A DNA stretch of 64,000 bases. It comes from Thalassotalea algicola (GTDB taxonomy: Bacteria > Pseudomonadota > Gammaproteobacteria > Enterobacterales > Alteromonadaceae). The notes beneath the pieces were generated by a model. The model made no database searches and was not told the DNA's origin. It saw nothing but the letters and a program-made list of their open reading frames with translations. The stretch covers positions 620,001 to 684,000 of the forward strand of contig NZ_JABBXH010000001.1 in assembly GCF_012932965.1 (NCBI RefSeq), given 5' to 3'. The first letter of the stretch is position 1. Each line of letters begins with the position of its first letter. Made by a program: the position numbers and the translations under genes. Positions 23,678 to 33,110 of this stretch are shown in pieces.

Positions 23678-24166
23678 TTATGAACGCTTTTTAGGTACCC
23701 AAGCCCAATTCATCAAACATTCAATTGGCTCCTGCCCTGATTCATCAGTAATGACTACAGGCACCAAAATATCACCTTTTTCTTCTGATGTTATTTGAGA
23801 TAATTGTTCCTGACTAAGGTTAGCTTTTGCCTGTAAACCACCCTGCATACGGCGATTATAATTTACTGTCATTGATTTAAGTAAAGGCAAATGGCTATCA
23901 GGTACATTCATACCAAACACAATACCTGTCGCCGACTCAGCAAGTAATGAGGCAGCAATAGCATGCACGCCACCGATATGATTCTGTACACGTTTTATAT
24001 TAGCAATTGAAAGTTCTACTTCATTGTGAGTGATTTTATGTAAGGTAACTTTAGAGGTTCCTGCATATTTAACCTGTGAGCAGAATAACTTTGTAAGTAA
24101 ATAACTGTGACAGAACGTCGGTAACCTATAAATATTTTTAACAACTTTACTAAACTTATTTGCCAT
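23678..24166 (-). CDS. DUF4442 hotdog-fold protein, putative thioesterase
   Basis: A 162-residue protein resembling DUF4442, a hotdog-fold family related to acyl-CoA thioesterases such as PaaI/YiiD. The segment NHIGGVHAIAASLLAESATGI corresponds to the hotdog central helix, with HIGGVHA in the place of the active-site region. The C-terminus ends KKRS. A substrate cannot be named from the sequence. It stands alone, divergent from the PAP2 gene. Confidence 0.75.
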   Translation of the reverse strand: MANKFSKVVKNIYRLPTFCHSYLLTKLFCSQVKYAGTSKVTLHKITHNEVELSIANIKRVQNHIGGVHAIAASLLAESATGIVFGMNVPDSHLPLLKSMTVNYNRRMQGGLQAKANLSQEQLSQITSEEKGDILVPVVITDESGQEPIECLMNWAWVPKKRS

Positions 24167-24320
24167 TTTATGAACCTATCGATATTTCTTATTAGAGGTG
24201 ATTGTTCACCAAACTGGTCTGACCTTCAAGTTTTTTATCTACACTAATTATTTAAAAGTGTTAACCAAATAGACACATTAATGTCAAAGAACAGTCATAT
24301 TTCCAAGATAGGCTGTGGGT

Positions 24321-24827
24321 ATGACGGTACTAAACGATATTTATCAATACGACCTACGAATCCTTAAGTGGTGCGTAAAGTCGCGTTATCATCAAAAATT
24401 TATTGCCACTGTCCGTGCAATATCTCGAACAGGTGATGGCTACTTACAAATATTATTACCACTTATAATCTCGCTATTTACTCAAAGTCTAAATTTCTTC
24501 TGGTTTGCCATGACGGCATTTGCAATTGAGCGCTTGCTGTATTTTATTTTGAAACACACGTTAAAACGTAAAAGGCCACCTGATGTGGTACCTAATTTTT
24601 CTTGTGTAGTGCAGCCTTCAGACAAGTTTAGTTTCCCGTCAGGCCATACCATGGCAGCTTTTTTACTTGTTGGCCTAGTCGTATTTGAGCTTGGGTTGAT
24701 CGCGTTACCCTTATATATATGGGCGACTGCAGTAGGTGCATCTCGCGTTATTTTGGGAGTACATTTCCCCTCAGATATTCTTGCTGGTGCAACATTAGGT
24801 ACAGTAATTTTACTCGGATTAATCTAG
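24321..24827 (+). CDS. PAP2-family membrane phosphatase
   Basis: An integral inner-membrane phosphatase of the type that dephosphorylates phosphatidic acid, undecaprenyl diphosphate or related lipid phosphates. All three PAP2 motifs are present: KHTLKRKRP (K-x6-RP), FPSGH, and SRVILGVHFPSD. Several hydrophobic helices surround them. I chose the ATG at 24321 with AGG eight bases upstream; the frame also has a GTG at 24315. The stop is five bases before the next gene, a glycosyltransferase, which suggests the pair works on a lipid-linked sugar. This link is inference. Confidence 0.88.
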   Translation: MTVLNDIYQYDLRILKWCVKSRYHQKFIATVRAISRTGDGYLQILLPLIISLFTQSLNFFWFAMTAFAIERLLYFILKHTLKRKRPPDVVPNFSCVVQPSDKFSFPSGHTMAAFLLVGLVVFELGLIALPLYIWATAVGASRVILGVHFPSDILAGATLGTVILLGLI

Positions 24828-24832
24828 GTTAT

Positions 24833-25873
24833 ATGAAGATATTGTTTGGCATTCAAGGAACTGGTAATGGTCATATTTCAAGGGCAAGAATATTAGCTCA
24901 ATACTTAAATAAACAGCCTGTAGATGTTACCTATTTATTTTCTGGGCGCGATAAAGCGCAACTGTTTGATATGGAAGTATTTGGTAATTATTGGCACCGT
25001 AAAGGGCTTACATTTACAACGAAAAATGGAAAAATCGACTATATAAACACATTTAGGAAAAATAGTTTTAGTCAATTTATAAAAGAAACTAAGTCATTAC
25101 CGGTTAATGAGTTTGATTTAATCATTACCGATTATGAACCAGTAACAGCTTGGGCTGGAAAATGCAGTAACGTGCCCGTTATCGGTATTGGGCATCAATA
25201 TGCTTTTGGTCAAAACACGCCGCTCGCTGGCGAATCATTCATAGCGAAATGGATAATGGACTATTTTGCGCCAGCTAAAACCTCTTTTGGCCTACATTGG
25301 CACCCATACAATGAATATGTGTTGCCACCGATTATCGATACCAAATTAGAAAAGTCGAAATGTAAAGATCACATCTTGGTATATCTACCCTTTGAAAACC
25401 AACAACAAGTAACCGCGCTGCTCAATAAAATACCTGATAAAAAGTTTATCCAGTATTCGCCAGAACTGATTAATGATGTACAAGGAAACGTGCGCCTTAG
25501 AACAACCTGTCATCAAGCATTTAAACAAGATCTTACCAGTACTTATGCAGTTATTTGCAATAGTGGTTTTGAGCTGATTAGTGAATGTATTCACCTTGGC
25601 CTTCCCGTTTTAACAAAACCGCTTCAAGGCCAAATGGAGCAACACTCAAATGCATTAGCATTAAAGCAACTCAATTATGCAACAGTAATTGACGAAATGA
25701 ATGAACAGCAATTACGACAATGGTTAGCACAATCAATTAACTTAAAAGCTCGACCACTACCAAATGTCGCAAAATATATCGTAGAGTGGATAATTGACGG
25801 GAATTGGCAAAATCGCCAACAGCTAAGTCAGCTTTTGTGGGCTGAAGCGACCAGCACTACTGAACGCTTCTAA
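24833..25873 (+). CDS. MJ1255/VC2487-type glycosyltransferase
   Basis: A predicted 346-residue cytoplasmic glycosyltransferase of the GT-B-like MJ1255 family. The start is MKILFGIQGTGNGHISRAR, where GxGH is the typical acceptor-side loop. The C-terminal part carries ICNSGFELISECIHLGLPVLTKPLQGQMEQ, the nucleotide-sugar binding signature of this group. The open frame extends upstream into the PAP2 gene. I chose the ATG at 24833, which follows the PAP2 stop by five bases. Donor and acceptor are unknown; a lipid acceptor is plausible from the PAP2 neighbour. Confidence 0.85.
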   Translation: MKILFGIQGTGNGHISRARILAQYLNKQPVDVTYLFSGRDKAQLFDMEVFGNYWHRKGLTFTTKNGKIDYINTFRKNSFSQFIKETKSLPVNEFDLIITDYEPVTAWAGKCSNVPVIGIGHQYAFGQNTPLAGESFIAKWIMDYFAPAKTSFGLHWHPYNEYVLPPIIDTKLEKSKCKDHILVYLPFENQQQVTALLNKIPDKKFIQYSPELINDVQGNVRLRTTCHQAFKQDLTSTYAVICNSGFELISECIHLGLPVLTKPLQGQMEQHSNALALKQLNYATVIDEMNEQQLRQWLAQSINLKARPLPNVAKYIVEWIIDGNWQNRQQLSQLLWAEATSTTERF

Positions 25874-25893
25874 AAATAGTGGCGCTCTAGTAT

Positions 25894-26439
25894 TTAGAGT
25901 TTGAAAAAGTGCTCTTGATACACTTTTAACTCTTCAATAGATTCTCGAATATCGTCTAATGCTAAGTGAGCCCCTGACTTTTTCACTTTAGCTAAAATTT
26001 CAGGTTTCCAGCGTCTTGCAAGCTCTTTTACCGTACTAACATCTAAGTTTCTGTAATGAAAATAGTCTTCAAAATCTGGCATATATTTATTAATAAAGCG
26101 TCTATCTTGACCAATACTATTACCACACATTGGTGATTTTCCTTTGGTGACATATTGACTAATAAATTCAATGGTAGCGTTAGTTGCGGTAGCTAAATCC
26201 GTAGTGCTTTCTTTGCATCGTTTTGTCAGGCCTGACTTTCCGTGATGTTCAATACACCAAGGACTCATATTGTCTAACACTTCATCGCTATGATGTATTG
26301 CAAAAACAGGGCCTTCAGCAAGAATGTTCAATTGACTATCGGTCACAATCGTCGCAATTTCTAATATTACGTCATCTTTTGGTTCTAGCCCGGTCATTTC
26401 CAAATCTAACCACACCAGGTTGGTATCACTTACGCTCAT
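25894..26439 (-). CDS. orn: Oligoribonuclease
   Basis: Orn is a DEDDh 3'-5' exoribonuclease that degrades RNA di- and oligonucleotides, including pGpG from c-di-GMP turnover. The DEDD residues lie in [10 protein letters not shown] (D, E), [10 protein letters not shown] (D) and the final [10 protein letters not shown] (H, D). The ATG at 26439 with AGAG six bases upstream gives 181 residues, the E. coli length; an in-frame ATG at 26445 is less likely. It is divergent from rsgA, as in E. coli. Confidence 0.97.
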   Translation of the reverse strand: MSVSDTNLVWLDLEMTGLEPKDDVILEIATIVTDSQLNILAEGPVFAIHHSDEVLDNMSPWCIEHHGKSGLTKRCKESTTDLATATNATIEFISQYVTKGKSPMCGNSIGQDRRFINKYMPDFEDYFHYRNLDVSTVKELARRWKPEILAKVKKSGAHLALDDIRESIEELKVYQEHFFKL

Positions 26440-26568
26440 GAACATCTCTTTAGTAATTAACTTGAAGCAAGCATTAGCTCAATGCTGTATAAGTCAGTAT
26501 AATACGTGACAATTACTAATATTGAAAAGCCATTGTTTAATCATTGGCAGAAAAAGCAGCGAAATTAA

Positions 26569-27606
26569 GTGGCAAAAGCAAAGAAATTGACCAAAGGGCA
26601 AGCCCGAAGAATCAAAGCCAATCAAGCAAAGAAGTTGCGTAAACAGGCTGAAGATATTCAGTGGCATGATGATGAGCTCGGATTACCTGAAGACGGCATA
26701 GTTATCAGCCGCTTTGGTCAACATGCTGATATTGAAAATCAATCAAATGAAGTTTTTCGATGCAATATCAGACGCGGTGTTGAGTCGCTGGTTTGTGGTG
26801 ATCGGGTCATGTTTAGGCAAGGAAAATCACTTGAGCATAGTGTTTCCGGCGTTATTGAAGCTGTGCAAGAGCGTAAATCAATACTCAGTCGTCCCGATGT
26901 TTATGATGGCTTAAAGCCAATCGCTGCTAACATTAGTCAAATCATTATTGTAACTACCGTATTACCCGCCTTTAATCCTGACATTATTGACCGCTATATA
27001 GTTGCATGTGAACAAACCGGCATAAAACCGGTCATTTTAATGAATAAGTCAGACCTAATTGACGAAGAGCTTGCTGAAATTGTTGAAGAGCAACTCGATA
27101 TATATCGCGATATTGGCTATCAAGTGTATTACGCCAGTAGCGATTCAGGACAAGGAATTGATGAATTACGTACTCAGCTCAATCAACAAATCAGTATTTT
27201 TGTTGGGCAGTCGGGCGTCGGCAAGTCAACACTCGTCAATACGCTTATGCCAGAGCTTGGCTTGCATACCAAAGAAGTTTCTGAAAATTCAGGTCTAGGA
27301 CAACACACCACGACCGTAGCTCGCCTATATCATTTTAATCAAGGTGGTGACCTGATAGACTCCCCTGGAATTCGCGAATTTGGTTTGTGGCACTTATCAC
27401 CAGAACAGGTCGCTGACGGGTTTATCGAATTTAGTGATTACCTTGGTACTTGTAAATTTCGAGACTGTAAACATGCCGACGACCCCGGCTGTGCACTTAT
27501 TGAGGCAGTAAACCAAGGCAAAATTCATCCCGAAAGATTAAGTAGTTATCAGCGTATTGTCGAGAGCTTATCAAGCAATACGTTAACGTCTAGATTTAAA
27601 CAGTAA
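26569..27606 (+). CDS. rsgA: Ribosome small-subunit-dependent GTPase RsgA
   Basis: RsgA is a circularly permuted GTPase that checks late assembly of the 30S subunit. After an OB-fold domain, the GTPase motifs appear in permuted order: NKSD (G4), GQSGVGKST (G1), DSPGIREF (G3). A zinc knuckle follows in [14 protein letters not shown]. The start is a GTG, giving [14 protein letters not shown], which aligns with the E. coli start. Length 345. Confidence 0.97.
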   Translation: MAKAKKLTKGQARRIKANQAKKLRKQAEDIQWHDDELGLPEDGIVISRFGQHADIENQSNEVFRCNIRRGVESLVCGDRVMFRQGKSLEHSVSGVIEAVQERKSILSRPDVYDGLKPIAANISQIIIVTTVLPAFNPDIIDRYIVACEQTGIKPVILMNKSDLIDEELAEIVEEQLDIYRDIGYQVYYASSDSGQGIDELRTQLNQQISIFVGQSGVGKSTLVNTLMPELGLHTKEVSENSGLGQHTTTVARLYHFNQGGDLIDSPGIREFGLWHLSPEQVADGFIEFSDYLGTCKFRDCKHADDPGCALIEAVNQGKIHPERLSSYQRIVESLSSNTLTSRFKQ

Positions 27607-27638
27607 TGTGTATACTTTTCACGATAGAGGACACCTAA

Positions 27639-28529
27639 GTGATCGATAGAATAAAAATCGCTTTACAATATATTATGCCTAAACACGCAATTTCTCGATT
27701 AGTCGGGAAGTTTGCGGCAGCAGAAGCTGGTTGGTTTACCACGCAAGCGATTAAGCACTTTATCAAGGCTTATGACATCAACATGGAAGAAGCAAAGTTA
27801 AAGCAACCTTCAGACTTCGCTACTTTTAATGACTTCTTTACTCGTGAGCTTGAAGAAGGCGCCCGTTCAATTGATAGCAACTCGTCGACTCTATGTTATC
27901 CAGTAGATGGCTGTATTAGTCAGCAAGGCGATATTGAACAAGGACAGCTAATTCAAGCAAAAGGGTTCAACTATAGCTTGCAAAGCTTACTTGGTGGTGA
28001 TCCAAAAACAGCAGAACCATTCCAAGACGGTAAGTTCAGTTGTATTTACCTTGCCCCTAAAGATTATCATCGTATTCATATGCCAATGGACGCCACATTG
28101 CGTGAGATGATTTACGTACCTGGAGACCTATTTTCTGTTAACCCATTAACAGCGAACAATGTGCCAAATCTATTTGCACGAAACGAGCGCGTAGTGACAA
28201 TTTTCGATACTGAGCACGGCGCTCTAGCAATGGTATTAGTTGGTGCAACTATTGTTGCTAGTATTGAAACTACATGGGCAGGTACTATTACGCCACCAGC
28301 CGGAAAAGATATATTTAAATGGCAATACCCCGCAGAAGGCTCAGGCGCTATCAAGTTTAAGAAAGGCGATGAAATGGGTCGATTCAAACTAGGTTCAACA
28401 GTTGTATCGACGTTTGCACCGAATATGGTTGAATTTAATCCTGCGGCTAAATCTGGCACCGTTACGCGACTAGGTAAACATTATGCTGATATCGTAAACG
28501 TGGACAACAATCAGGTTGATAATAAATAG
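27639..28529 (+). CDS. psd: Phosphatidylserine decarboxylase proenzyme
   Basis: An inner-membrane enzyme that makes phosphatidylethanolamine from phosphatidylserine. It is pyruvoyl-dependent, and the self-cleavage motif LGST lies at residues 251-254, with cleavage expected before S253. The Asp/His catalytic residues are in YPVDG near residue 90 and DYHRIHMP near 145. Length 296, GTG start. It follows rsgA by 32 bases, as in E. coli. Confidence 0.97.
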   Translation: MIDRIKIALQYIMPKHAISRLVGKFAAAEAGWFTTQAIKHFIKAYDINMEEAKLKQPSDFATFNDFFTRELEEGARSIDSNSSTLCYPVDGCISQQGDIEQGQLIQAKGFNYSLQSLLGGDPKTAEPFQDGKFSCIYLAPKDYHRIHMPMDATLREMIYVPGDLFSVNPLTANNVPNLFARNERVVTIFDTEHGALAMVLVGATIVASIETTWAGTITPPAGKDIFKWQYPAEGSGAIKFKKGDEMGRFKLGSTVVSTFAPNMVEFNPAAKSGTVTRLGKHYADIVNVDNNQVDNK

Positions 28530-28536
28530 GTAAAAC

Positions 28537-29262
28537 ATGCTAGTTTATGCTCATCGTGGTGCCAGTGGTGAATTTCCTGAAAATACGCTAAGTGCTTATG
28601 AGCAAGCAATAATCCAGGGGGCAGATGGTATTGAACTCGATGCTCAATACCATAAAGAGGGCCACTGGTGGATATTGCACGATTTGTATGTTGATAAAAC
28701 GACAAATGGTCAGGGGCGCTTACTAACGCTCCCCCAAAAAAACATTGAAACACTATATACAGAAGACGACCTACCTATTTTGCGTTTAGAGGAAGCATTG
28801 AGCTTTATCGACAATCGCTGCCCAATAAATATTGAAATTAAAGTGTCAAGTGGTGATGAAAAGCGACTTCACGTTATGGCTCAAAATCTAAACGAGCTAT
28901 TAAATGACTTAGTTATTCAGAAGACAATTCGTTGGCAGGAAATCTCTATTTCGTCCTTTAATCACTTATTTTTAGTGGCTGTAGCTGACCAAATACCAGA
29001 AGCAAGCATTGGGATGCTTATCGGGCATTGTCCTGCAGATTTAGCCCAAACAGCGCAAACATTAGGTGCTAAAACCATAAACCCATGCATCGATTGTCTT
29101 AATAAACAATTAGTTGACGATGCTCATCAACGCGGTATTGCCGTTTGGGTATATACTGTTGATCGGTTTGAGGATATAGATTTTTGCTGCGACATAGGTG
29201 TCGACGCGATTTTCACTAACTTCCCTGATAGAACAAAAAAGCATTTAATCTCAAAAGGTTAA
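28537..29262 (+). CDS. Glycerophosphodiester phosphodiesterase
   Basis: It hydrolyses glycerophosphodiesters to glycerol-3-phosphate and an alcohol. The 241-residue protein starts MLVYAHRGASGEFPENT, with the catalytic HRG and the PENT motif, and includes GIELDAQ and EIKV. No signal peptide, so it is a cytoplasmic, UgpQ-like form. It lies seven bases after psd and is likely co-transcribed, linking phospholipid synthesis and turnover. Confidence 0.9.
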   Translation: MLVYAHRGASGEFPENTLSAYEQAIIQGADGIELDAQYHKEGHWWILHDLYVDKTTNGQGRLLTLPQKNIETLYTEDDLPILRLEEALSFIDNRCPINIEIKVSSGDEKRLHVMAQNLNELLNDLVIQKTIRWQEISISSFNHLFLVAVADQIPEASIGMLIGHCPADLAQTAQTLGAKTINPCIDCLNKQLVDDAHQRGIAVWVYTVDRFEDIDFCCDIGVDAIFTNFPDRTKKHLISKG

Positions 29263-29341
29263 TCGTTTTAGATTGACTGAGTGAATAATATTGTTTGCTC
29301 AATTAATCAGCAGAGGATACGATTAGGTTCGTAAGTAACAT

Positions 29342-29359
29342 TTTTGTCACTGGACAAAA
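29342..29359. promoter_or_regulatory. Candidate operator for the BlaI-like repressor
   Basis: A perfect inverted repeat, TTTTGTC-ACTG-GACAAAA, lies 23 bases upstream of the BlaI-like ATG. This is where an autoregulating BlaI/MecI repressor would bind. It does not closely match the staphylococcal TACAxxTGTA operator. Confidence 0.55.
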
Positions 29360-29382
29360 TAATAAGATTGAAGGAAGTTTAA

Positions 29383-29763
29383 ATGGCTAGAGATAACTCC
29401 AGCATCAAGCCAACTGAAGCAGAATTAACTCTTCTCAACATACTCTGGAAAATAGGTCCAGCTACGGTTAGGCAAATTCACGAGTCAGTAAGTGAAACTC
29501 AGAAAACTGGCTACACTACCGTATTAAAAATTTTGCAAATCATGCATGAGAAGTCATTAGTCATTCGCGACGAAAGTAATCGTGCTCACGTCTATGCAGC
29601 TGCTAACAGTGAAATGCAAACACAGTCATCGTTAATTAAAGATTTAATTGGTAAGGCATTTGGCGGATCTACGTCTAAACTTGTAATGCGAGCATTAGGT
29701 GATTCAACCAGTAAACAAGAAATAGAAGACATTCGCCAACTACTAGATACCTTAGAAAAGTAG
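29383..29763 (+). CDS. BlaI/MecI/CopY-family repressor
   Basis: A 126-residue winged-helix repressor. The pattern PTEAELTLLNILWKIGPATVRQIHESV and TGYTTVLKILQIMHEKSLV matches the DNA-binding domain of the Penicillinase_R family. The C-terminal half is predicted helical and would serve dimerisation. In this family repression ends when the partner M56 peptidase causes cleavage of the repressor. The gene for such a peptidase follows 22 bases downstream. Confidence 0.9.
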   Translation: MARDNSSIKPTEAELTLLNILWKIGPATVRQIHESVSETQKTGYTTVLKILQIMHEKSLVIRDESNRAHVYAAANSEMQTQSSLIKDLIGKAFGGSTSKLVMRALGDSTSKQEIEDIRQLLDTLEK

Positions 29764-29785
29764 GAACGTATTAATAACCCAAATT

Positions 29786-31756
29786 ATGTCGGCATTGATA
29801 GTTAACAACCCGATTTTACAAGCACTTTCAGTTACCTTGCTACATTTTATATGGCAGGGTGTTTTGGTTGCTTGCATATTAAAGATCGCATTATCAATCA
29901 TATCTCATCGTCGACCAAATCTAAGATATAGTGTTACCTGTGTTGCCATGCTTACTAATTTGGCATTGCCTGCATTAACATTCTTATATATTTATCAGCC
30001 GATACTTAATCAAACACTTAATCCAATTAACATCATACCGCTAGAGAGTTTTCAGCAAGTTTTACAACAAAACTCTTCAACACTATGGTATCAGCAAGGT
30101 GCAGAATATTTACCTTACTTGTCTATTGCATGGTTACTCTGGGTATTATTTTTAACGACTAAATTACTGTTTGAAATTGGCCTAGTTCAACGGCTCCCAT
30201 ACCAAGATACTATTGATGCCGAACCGGTGCTTGCTTCGCGATTTATCACGTTATCTAAGCAAATTGGCTTGCATCACACACCGAGGTTAGTAATTTCACT
30301 AAAAGCTCAAGTACCCATGGCCATTGGTTGGTTAAAACCTGTAGTACTAATGCCTGCAAAAATGATTATGGGTCTATCGCAAGAGCAATTAGAGATGTTG
30401 TTGCTGCACGAATTAGCCCACATTAAACGCTACGATTACCTAGTTAATTTTTTTCAAACATTGATTGAAATTCTACTATTCTTCCACCCCGCAGTATCTT
30501 GGGTATCAAAACAAATGCGCCAAGAGCGAGAGTATTGTAGCGACGACATCGCGGTGTCTCATTGTGGTGATAATTCAATAGCATATGCACATACTTTGGC
30601 AGATACAGCTGCCCTATGCCGCTCTCATCGACACTCAACTATTCCTACGATGGCGATGGCTGCATCAGGTGGTGATTTAAAGGCTCGCGTCGTACGATTA
30701 GTCGATCATTCATGTACAAACCAACAAGATTCTGGTCGTTGGCTAGCAGCAATCACAATTGTCATTACAACGCTATTTATTGCCTCAAAGCAATTTGTTT
30801 CATTGCCATTATCTGAATTGCCACTCGCGAACTCGGGCATATTCAAAACCAACACCAATATACTAGTTAGCCAAAATGAGCCTTTACCTGCGACAAGTAT
30901 TGCCCGCCAACTGTTAATGCCAGAAATAAAGGCGGCTACTAAAACAAATGCACTGTCAGGCAACGCGTCGATAGATGACACACCACAATCTGAAAAACTG
31001 GTAGAGTCACAAGTCGAGGTAGCGGTGAAAAATGAGGCTAACCTTATTGTAGTCAAAGAAACTCAAGCAATTGTGCATCAAGGTACTAAGCCTTTAGTTG
31101 CTAAACCAATCGCTAGCAATCAAGGGGCAAAGCAGCAAAAATTGGCAAGTAAGTCGATTAACGGTAGCTTAGAAAATAAATCTGTTCTAAACGACACTAA
31201 ACCGAACGCGAACAATGAGGTTAAATCTGTTAATAAAAAGCTACTTTTAACATCAAATCAAGCAAACTTTAAAGAAAACCCATATGCGAAAGATTTAAAA
31301 GAATTAGCAAAAGACTCGCCAAATGAACCAAGTAAGTTAGCGCAAACTTTAACGACAGCTAAAGAAACAATTCCTACTGCGGTAACTGAAAATAGTACTC
31401 TATTAGCTAGCACCGATTCTGAAATTAGTTTATTTGAACAGCGCTATCAAAGCACTCAGCGACAACAGCTAGAAGCTGAAATGCTAAAAGAAGACGCCAG
31501 ATTAGTTGACGCAGTAGATCCAAAGTACCCTTCAGTAGCTAAGCGCAAAGGTATAGAATTAGAAGTGTTAGTTAATTTTACCATTGATCAACAAGGTAAA
31601 GTCACGGATATTCAGTTTACACATCAAAGTCGCCTAAGTTATTTTAGAAGTTCAATAATCGCTGCTATGGAACAATGGCAGTTTGAACCAGCTCGCGTTA
31701 ATGGCGAGCCGGTTTCAAGTTCAATGTCTAAAATATTCTCATTTAACATGAGTTAA
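29786..31756 (+). CDS. M56-family (BlaR1-like) metallopeptidase with C-terminal TonB domain
   Basis: A 656-residue membrane protein. Hydrophobic helices are visible near residues 12-36, 50-70, 108-130 and 316-332. The zinc peptidase motif HELAH is at residues 208-212 with a downstream RQEREYCSDD. A disordered stretch rich in Lys, Ala and Asn (about 340-560) follows the last helix. The last 95 residues form a TonB_C domain: PKYPSVAKRKGIELEVLVNF and MEQWQFEPARVNGEPV. No penicillin-binding domain is present, unlike BlaR1. The signal it senses is unknown. It probably relieves repression by its BlaI-like partner. Confidence 0.88.
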   Translation: MSALIVNNPILQALSVTLLHFIWQGVLVACILKIALSIISHRRPNLRYSVTCVAMLTNLALPALTFLYIYQPILNQTLNPINIIPLESFQQVLQQNSSTLWYQQGAEYLPYLSIAWLLWVLFLTTKLLFEIGLVQRLPYQDTIDAEPVLASRFITLSKQIGLHHTPRLVISLKAQVPMAIGWLKPVVLMPAKMIMGLSQEQLEMLLLHELAHIKRYDYLVNFFQTLIEILLFFHPAVSWVSKQMRQEREYCSDDIAVSHCGDNSIAYAHTLADTAALCRSHRHSTIPTMAMAASGGDLKARVVRLVDHSCTNQQDSGRWLAAITIVITTLFIASKQFVSLPLSELPLANSGIFKTNTNILVSQNEPLPATSIARQLLMPEIKAATKTNALSGNASIDDTPQSEKLVESQVEVAVKNEANLIVVKETQAIVHQGTKPLVAKPIASNQGAKQQKLASKSINGSLENKSVLNDTKPNANNEVKSVNKKLLLTSNQANFKENPYAKDLKELAKDSPNEPSKLAQTLTTAKETIPTAVTENSTLLASTDSEISLFEQRYQSTQRQQLEAEMLKEDARLVDAVDPKYPSVAKRKGIELEVLVNFTIDQQGKVTDIQFTHQSRLSYFRSSIIAAMEQWQFEPARVNGEPVSSSMSKIFSFNMS

Positions 31757-31785
31757 AGTAGGCTAAGCTTCTTACCAACGAATAT

Positions 31786-32259
31786 TTAGTCGTTGTAACG
31801 ACCACCTCGCTTACCTTTTCTTTTTTCCATTAAACCCTGCCATTTTTCTAGCTGTTCTTGGCTTAAAACCTGCGCCATAGCGTGACGCGTTTTAGCTTTC
31901 AACATTGCTAGTTGTGCAAAAGTTTCTTGGTGCTGAGCGTAAGAAGCTGCGAATTTTGCTTCATCAAAAGTCTCAGAAGCTTGTTCTGTTTTCACCTGTT
32001 CACGAAACGACTTTAATTGCTCTTTCAAAGCCATACCTTGTGTCTTACTTTCTTCGCGAATAGTTTTCATTTGTTCAATTTGTTCGTCACTTAAAGATAA
32101 TCGCTTAGCTATTTTCTTAAATTTTTTCTCACCATAGTGCATTTTCATTGAACCGATGTCTTGACCATGACCGGCTACCGAATATGCCACTGGCGCGATT
32201 AACGTACCTGCTGCAACTAACGTCACTAATGTTTTCTTTGTATTCTTGCTAAAATTCAT
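31786..32259 (-). CDS. Spy/CpxP-family periplasmic protein
   Basis: A 157-residue secreted protein. The signal peptide spans about residues 1-29 (TLVTLVAAGTLIAPVAYSVA). The mature part is helical with two copies of the family's LTxxQ-like motif, LSDEQIEQM and LSQEQLEKW. CpxP damps the Cpx response by interacting with CpxA, while Spy acts as a chaperone. The C-terminus is basic (RKGKRGGR). AAGGAA precedes the ATG. It is divergent from cpxRA with a CpxR box in between, so CpxR probably activates it. Confidence 0.88.
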   Translation of the reverse strand: MNFSKNTKKTLVTLVAAGTLIAPVAYSVAGHGQDIGSMKMHYGEKKFKKIAKRLSLSDEQIEQMKTIREESKTQGMALKEQLKSFREQVKTEQASETFDEAKFAASYAQHQETFAQLAMLKAKTRHAMAQVLSQEQLEKWQGLMEKRKGKRGGRYND

Positions 32260-32328
32260 TTTTTGTTTCCTTGTTTGAAGGTTCTAAAACATTATAGAAA
32301 GTTCAATGCAAAGAAACGCAAACGCTGT

Positions 32329-32343
32329 GTAAATCTGTGTAAA
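32329..32343. promoter_or_regulatory. CpxR box
   Basis: GTAAA-TCTGT-GTAAA is an exact match to the CpxR recognition pattern GTAAA-N5-GTAAA. It sits 69 bases before the spy/cpxP-like ATG and 65 bases before cpxR, in position to control both. Confidence 0.85.
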
Positions 32344-32408
32344 GATTAAGCGGCAACCAATAAAGTGCTGATAAACTGTCCATAACATCACGAAGTAAGA
32401 ACACCGAT

Positions 32409-33110
32409 ATGACAAAACACATCCTGATTATTGATGACGATATCGAGCTAACCGAGCTATTAACTGAGTTTTTATCTGCAGAAGGATATAAAACTTCTTG
32501 TTGTCATGATGGCGCAAGTGGCCTAGCTAAAGCATTTGACGACAATATCGACCTAATATTACTCGATGTCATGATGCCAAAATTAAATGGCTTTGATGTA
32601 CTTAAGGCCTTAGGCGGTCATCATAGCACCCCAATCTTGATGTTAACGGCAAAAGGCGATGATGCTGATAGAATTTTAGGCTTAGAACTTGGCGCAGATG
32701 ATTACTTGGCTAAGCCTTTTCATCATAAAGAGTTGCTCGCTCGCATCAATGCTATTTTTAGACGAATTGACATTGTTCAAGAGCTTAAGAACCAAACTAG
32801 TCAGCTAACGATCAATGGTGTTTCACTTGAAAATGCTACCCGCTCAGTTTTTTGTCACGAACAACCAGTAGAGCTTACCGGTACAGAATACGAAATGCTG
32901 CATTTACTGATCAGCAATCACAGCAGCATTATTAGTAAAGACCAATTATCAGAGCAAGTATTAGGTCGAAAGCTTAGTCCATTTGACCGCAGTATAGATA
33001 TGCATGTTAGCAACATTCGCCGCAAATTAGGGCAATATAGTGACACGGACAAAATCAAAACAGTTCGTGGTGCTGGTTATATTTTTTTAGAAGGTAATGG
33101 AATTGATTAA
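32409..33110 (+). CDS. cpxR: Response regulator CpxR
   Basis: An OmpR-family regulator of envelope stress. The receiver domain has the acidic pocket IIDDD and the phosphoacceptor D53 in LLDVMMPK. The conserved lysine is in LAKPF. The C-terminal winged helix contains LTGTEYEMLHLLISN and FDRSIDMHVSNIRRKLG. Length 233 (E. coli CpxR 232). Its last 14 bases overlap cpxA. Confidence 0.94.
   Translation: MTKHILIIDDDIELTELLTEFLSAEGYKTSCCHDGASGLAKAFDDNIDLILLDVMMPKLNGFDVLKALGGHHSTPILMLTAKGDDADRILGLELGADDYLAKPFHHKELLARINAIFRRIDIVQELKNQTSQLTINGVSLENATRSVFCHEQPVELTGTEYEMLHLLISNHSSIISKDQLSEQVLGRKLSPFDRSIDMHVSNIRRKLGQYSDTDKIKTVRGAGYIFLEGNGID

Noticed and set aside
24719-24832. N-terminal extension of the glycosyltransferase into the PAP2 gene
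   Set aside because: The extension is Cys/Arg/Tyr-rich nonsense read out of frame from PAP2; the family motif starts directly at the ATG at 24833.
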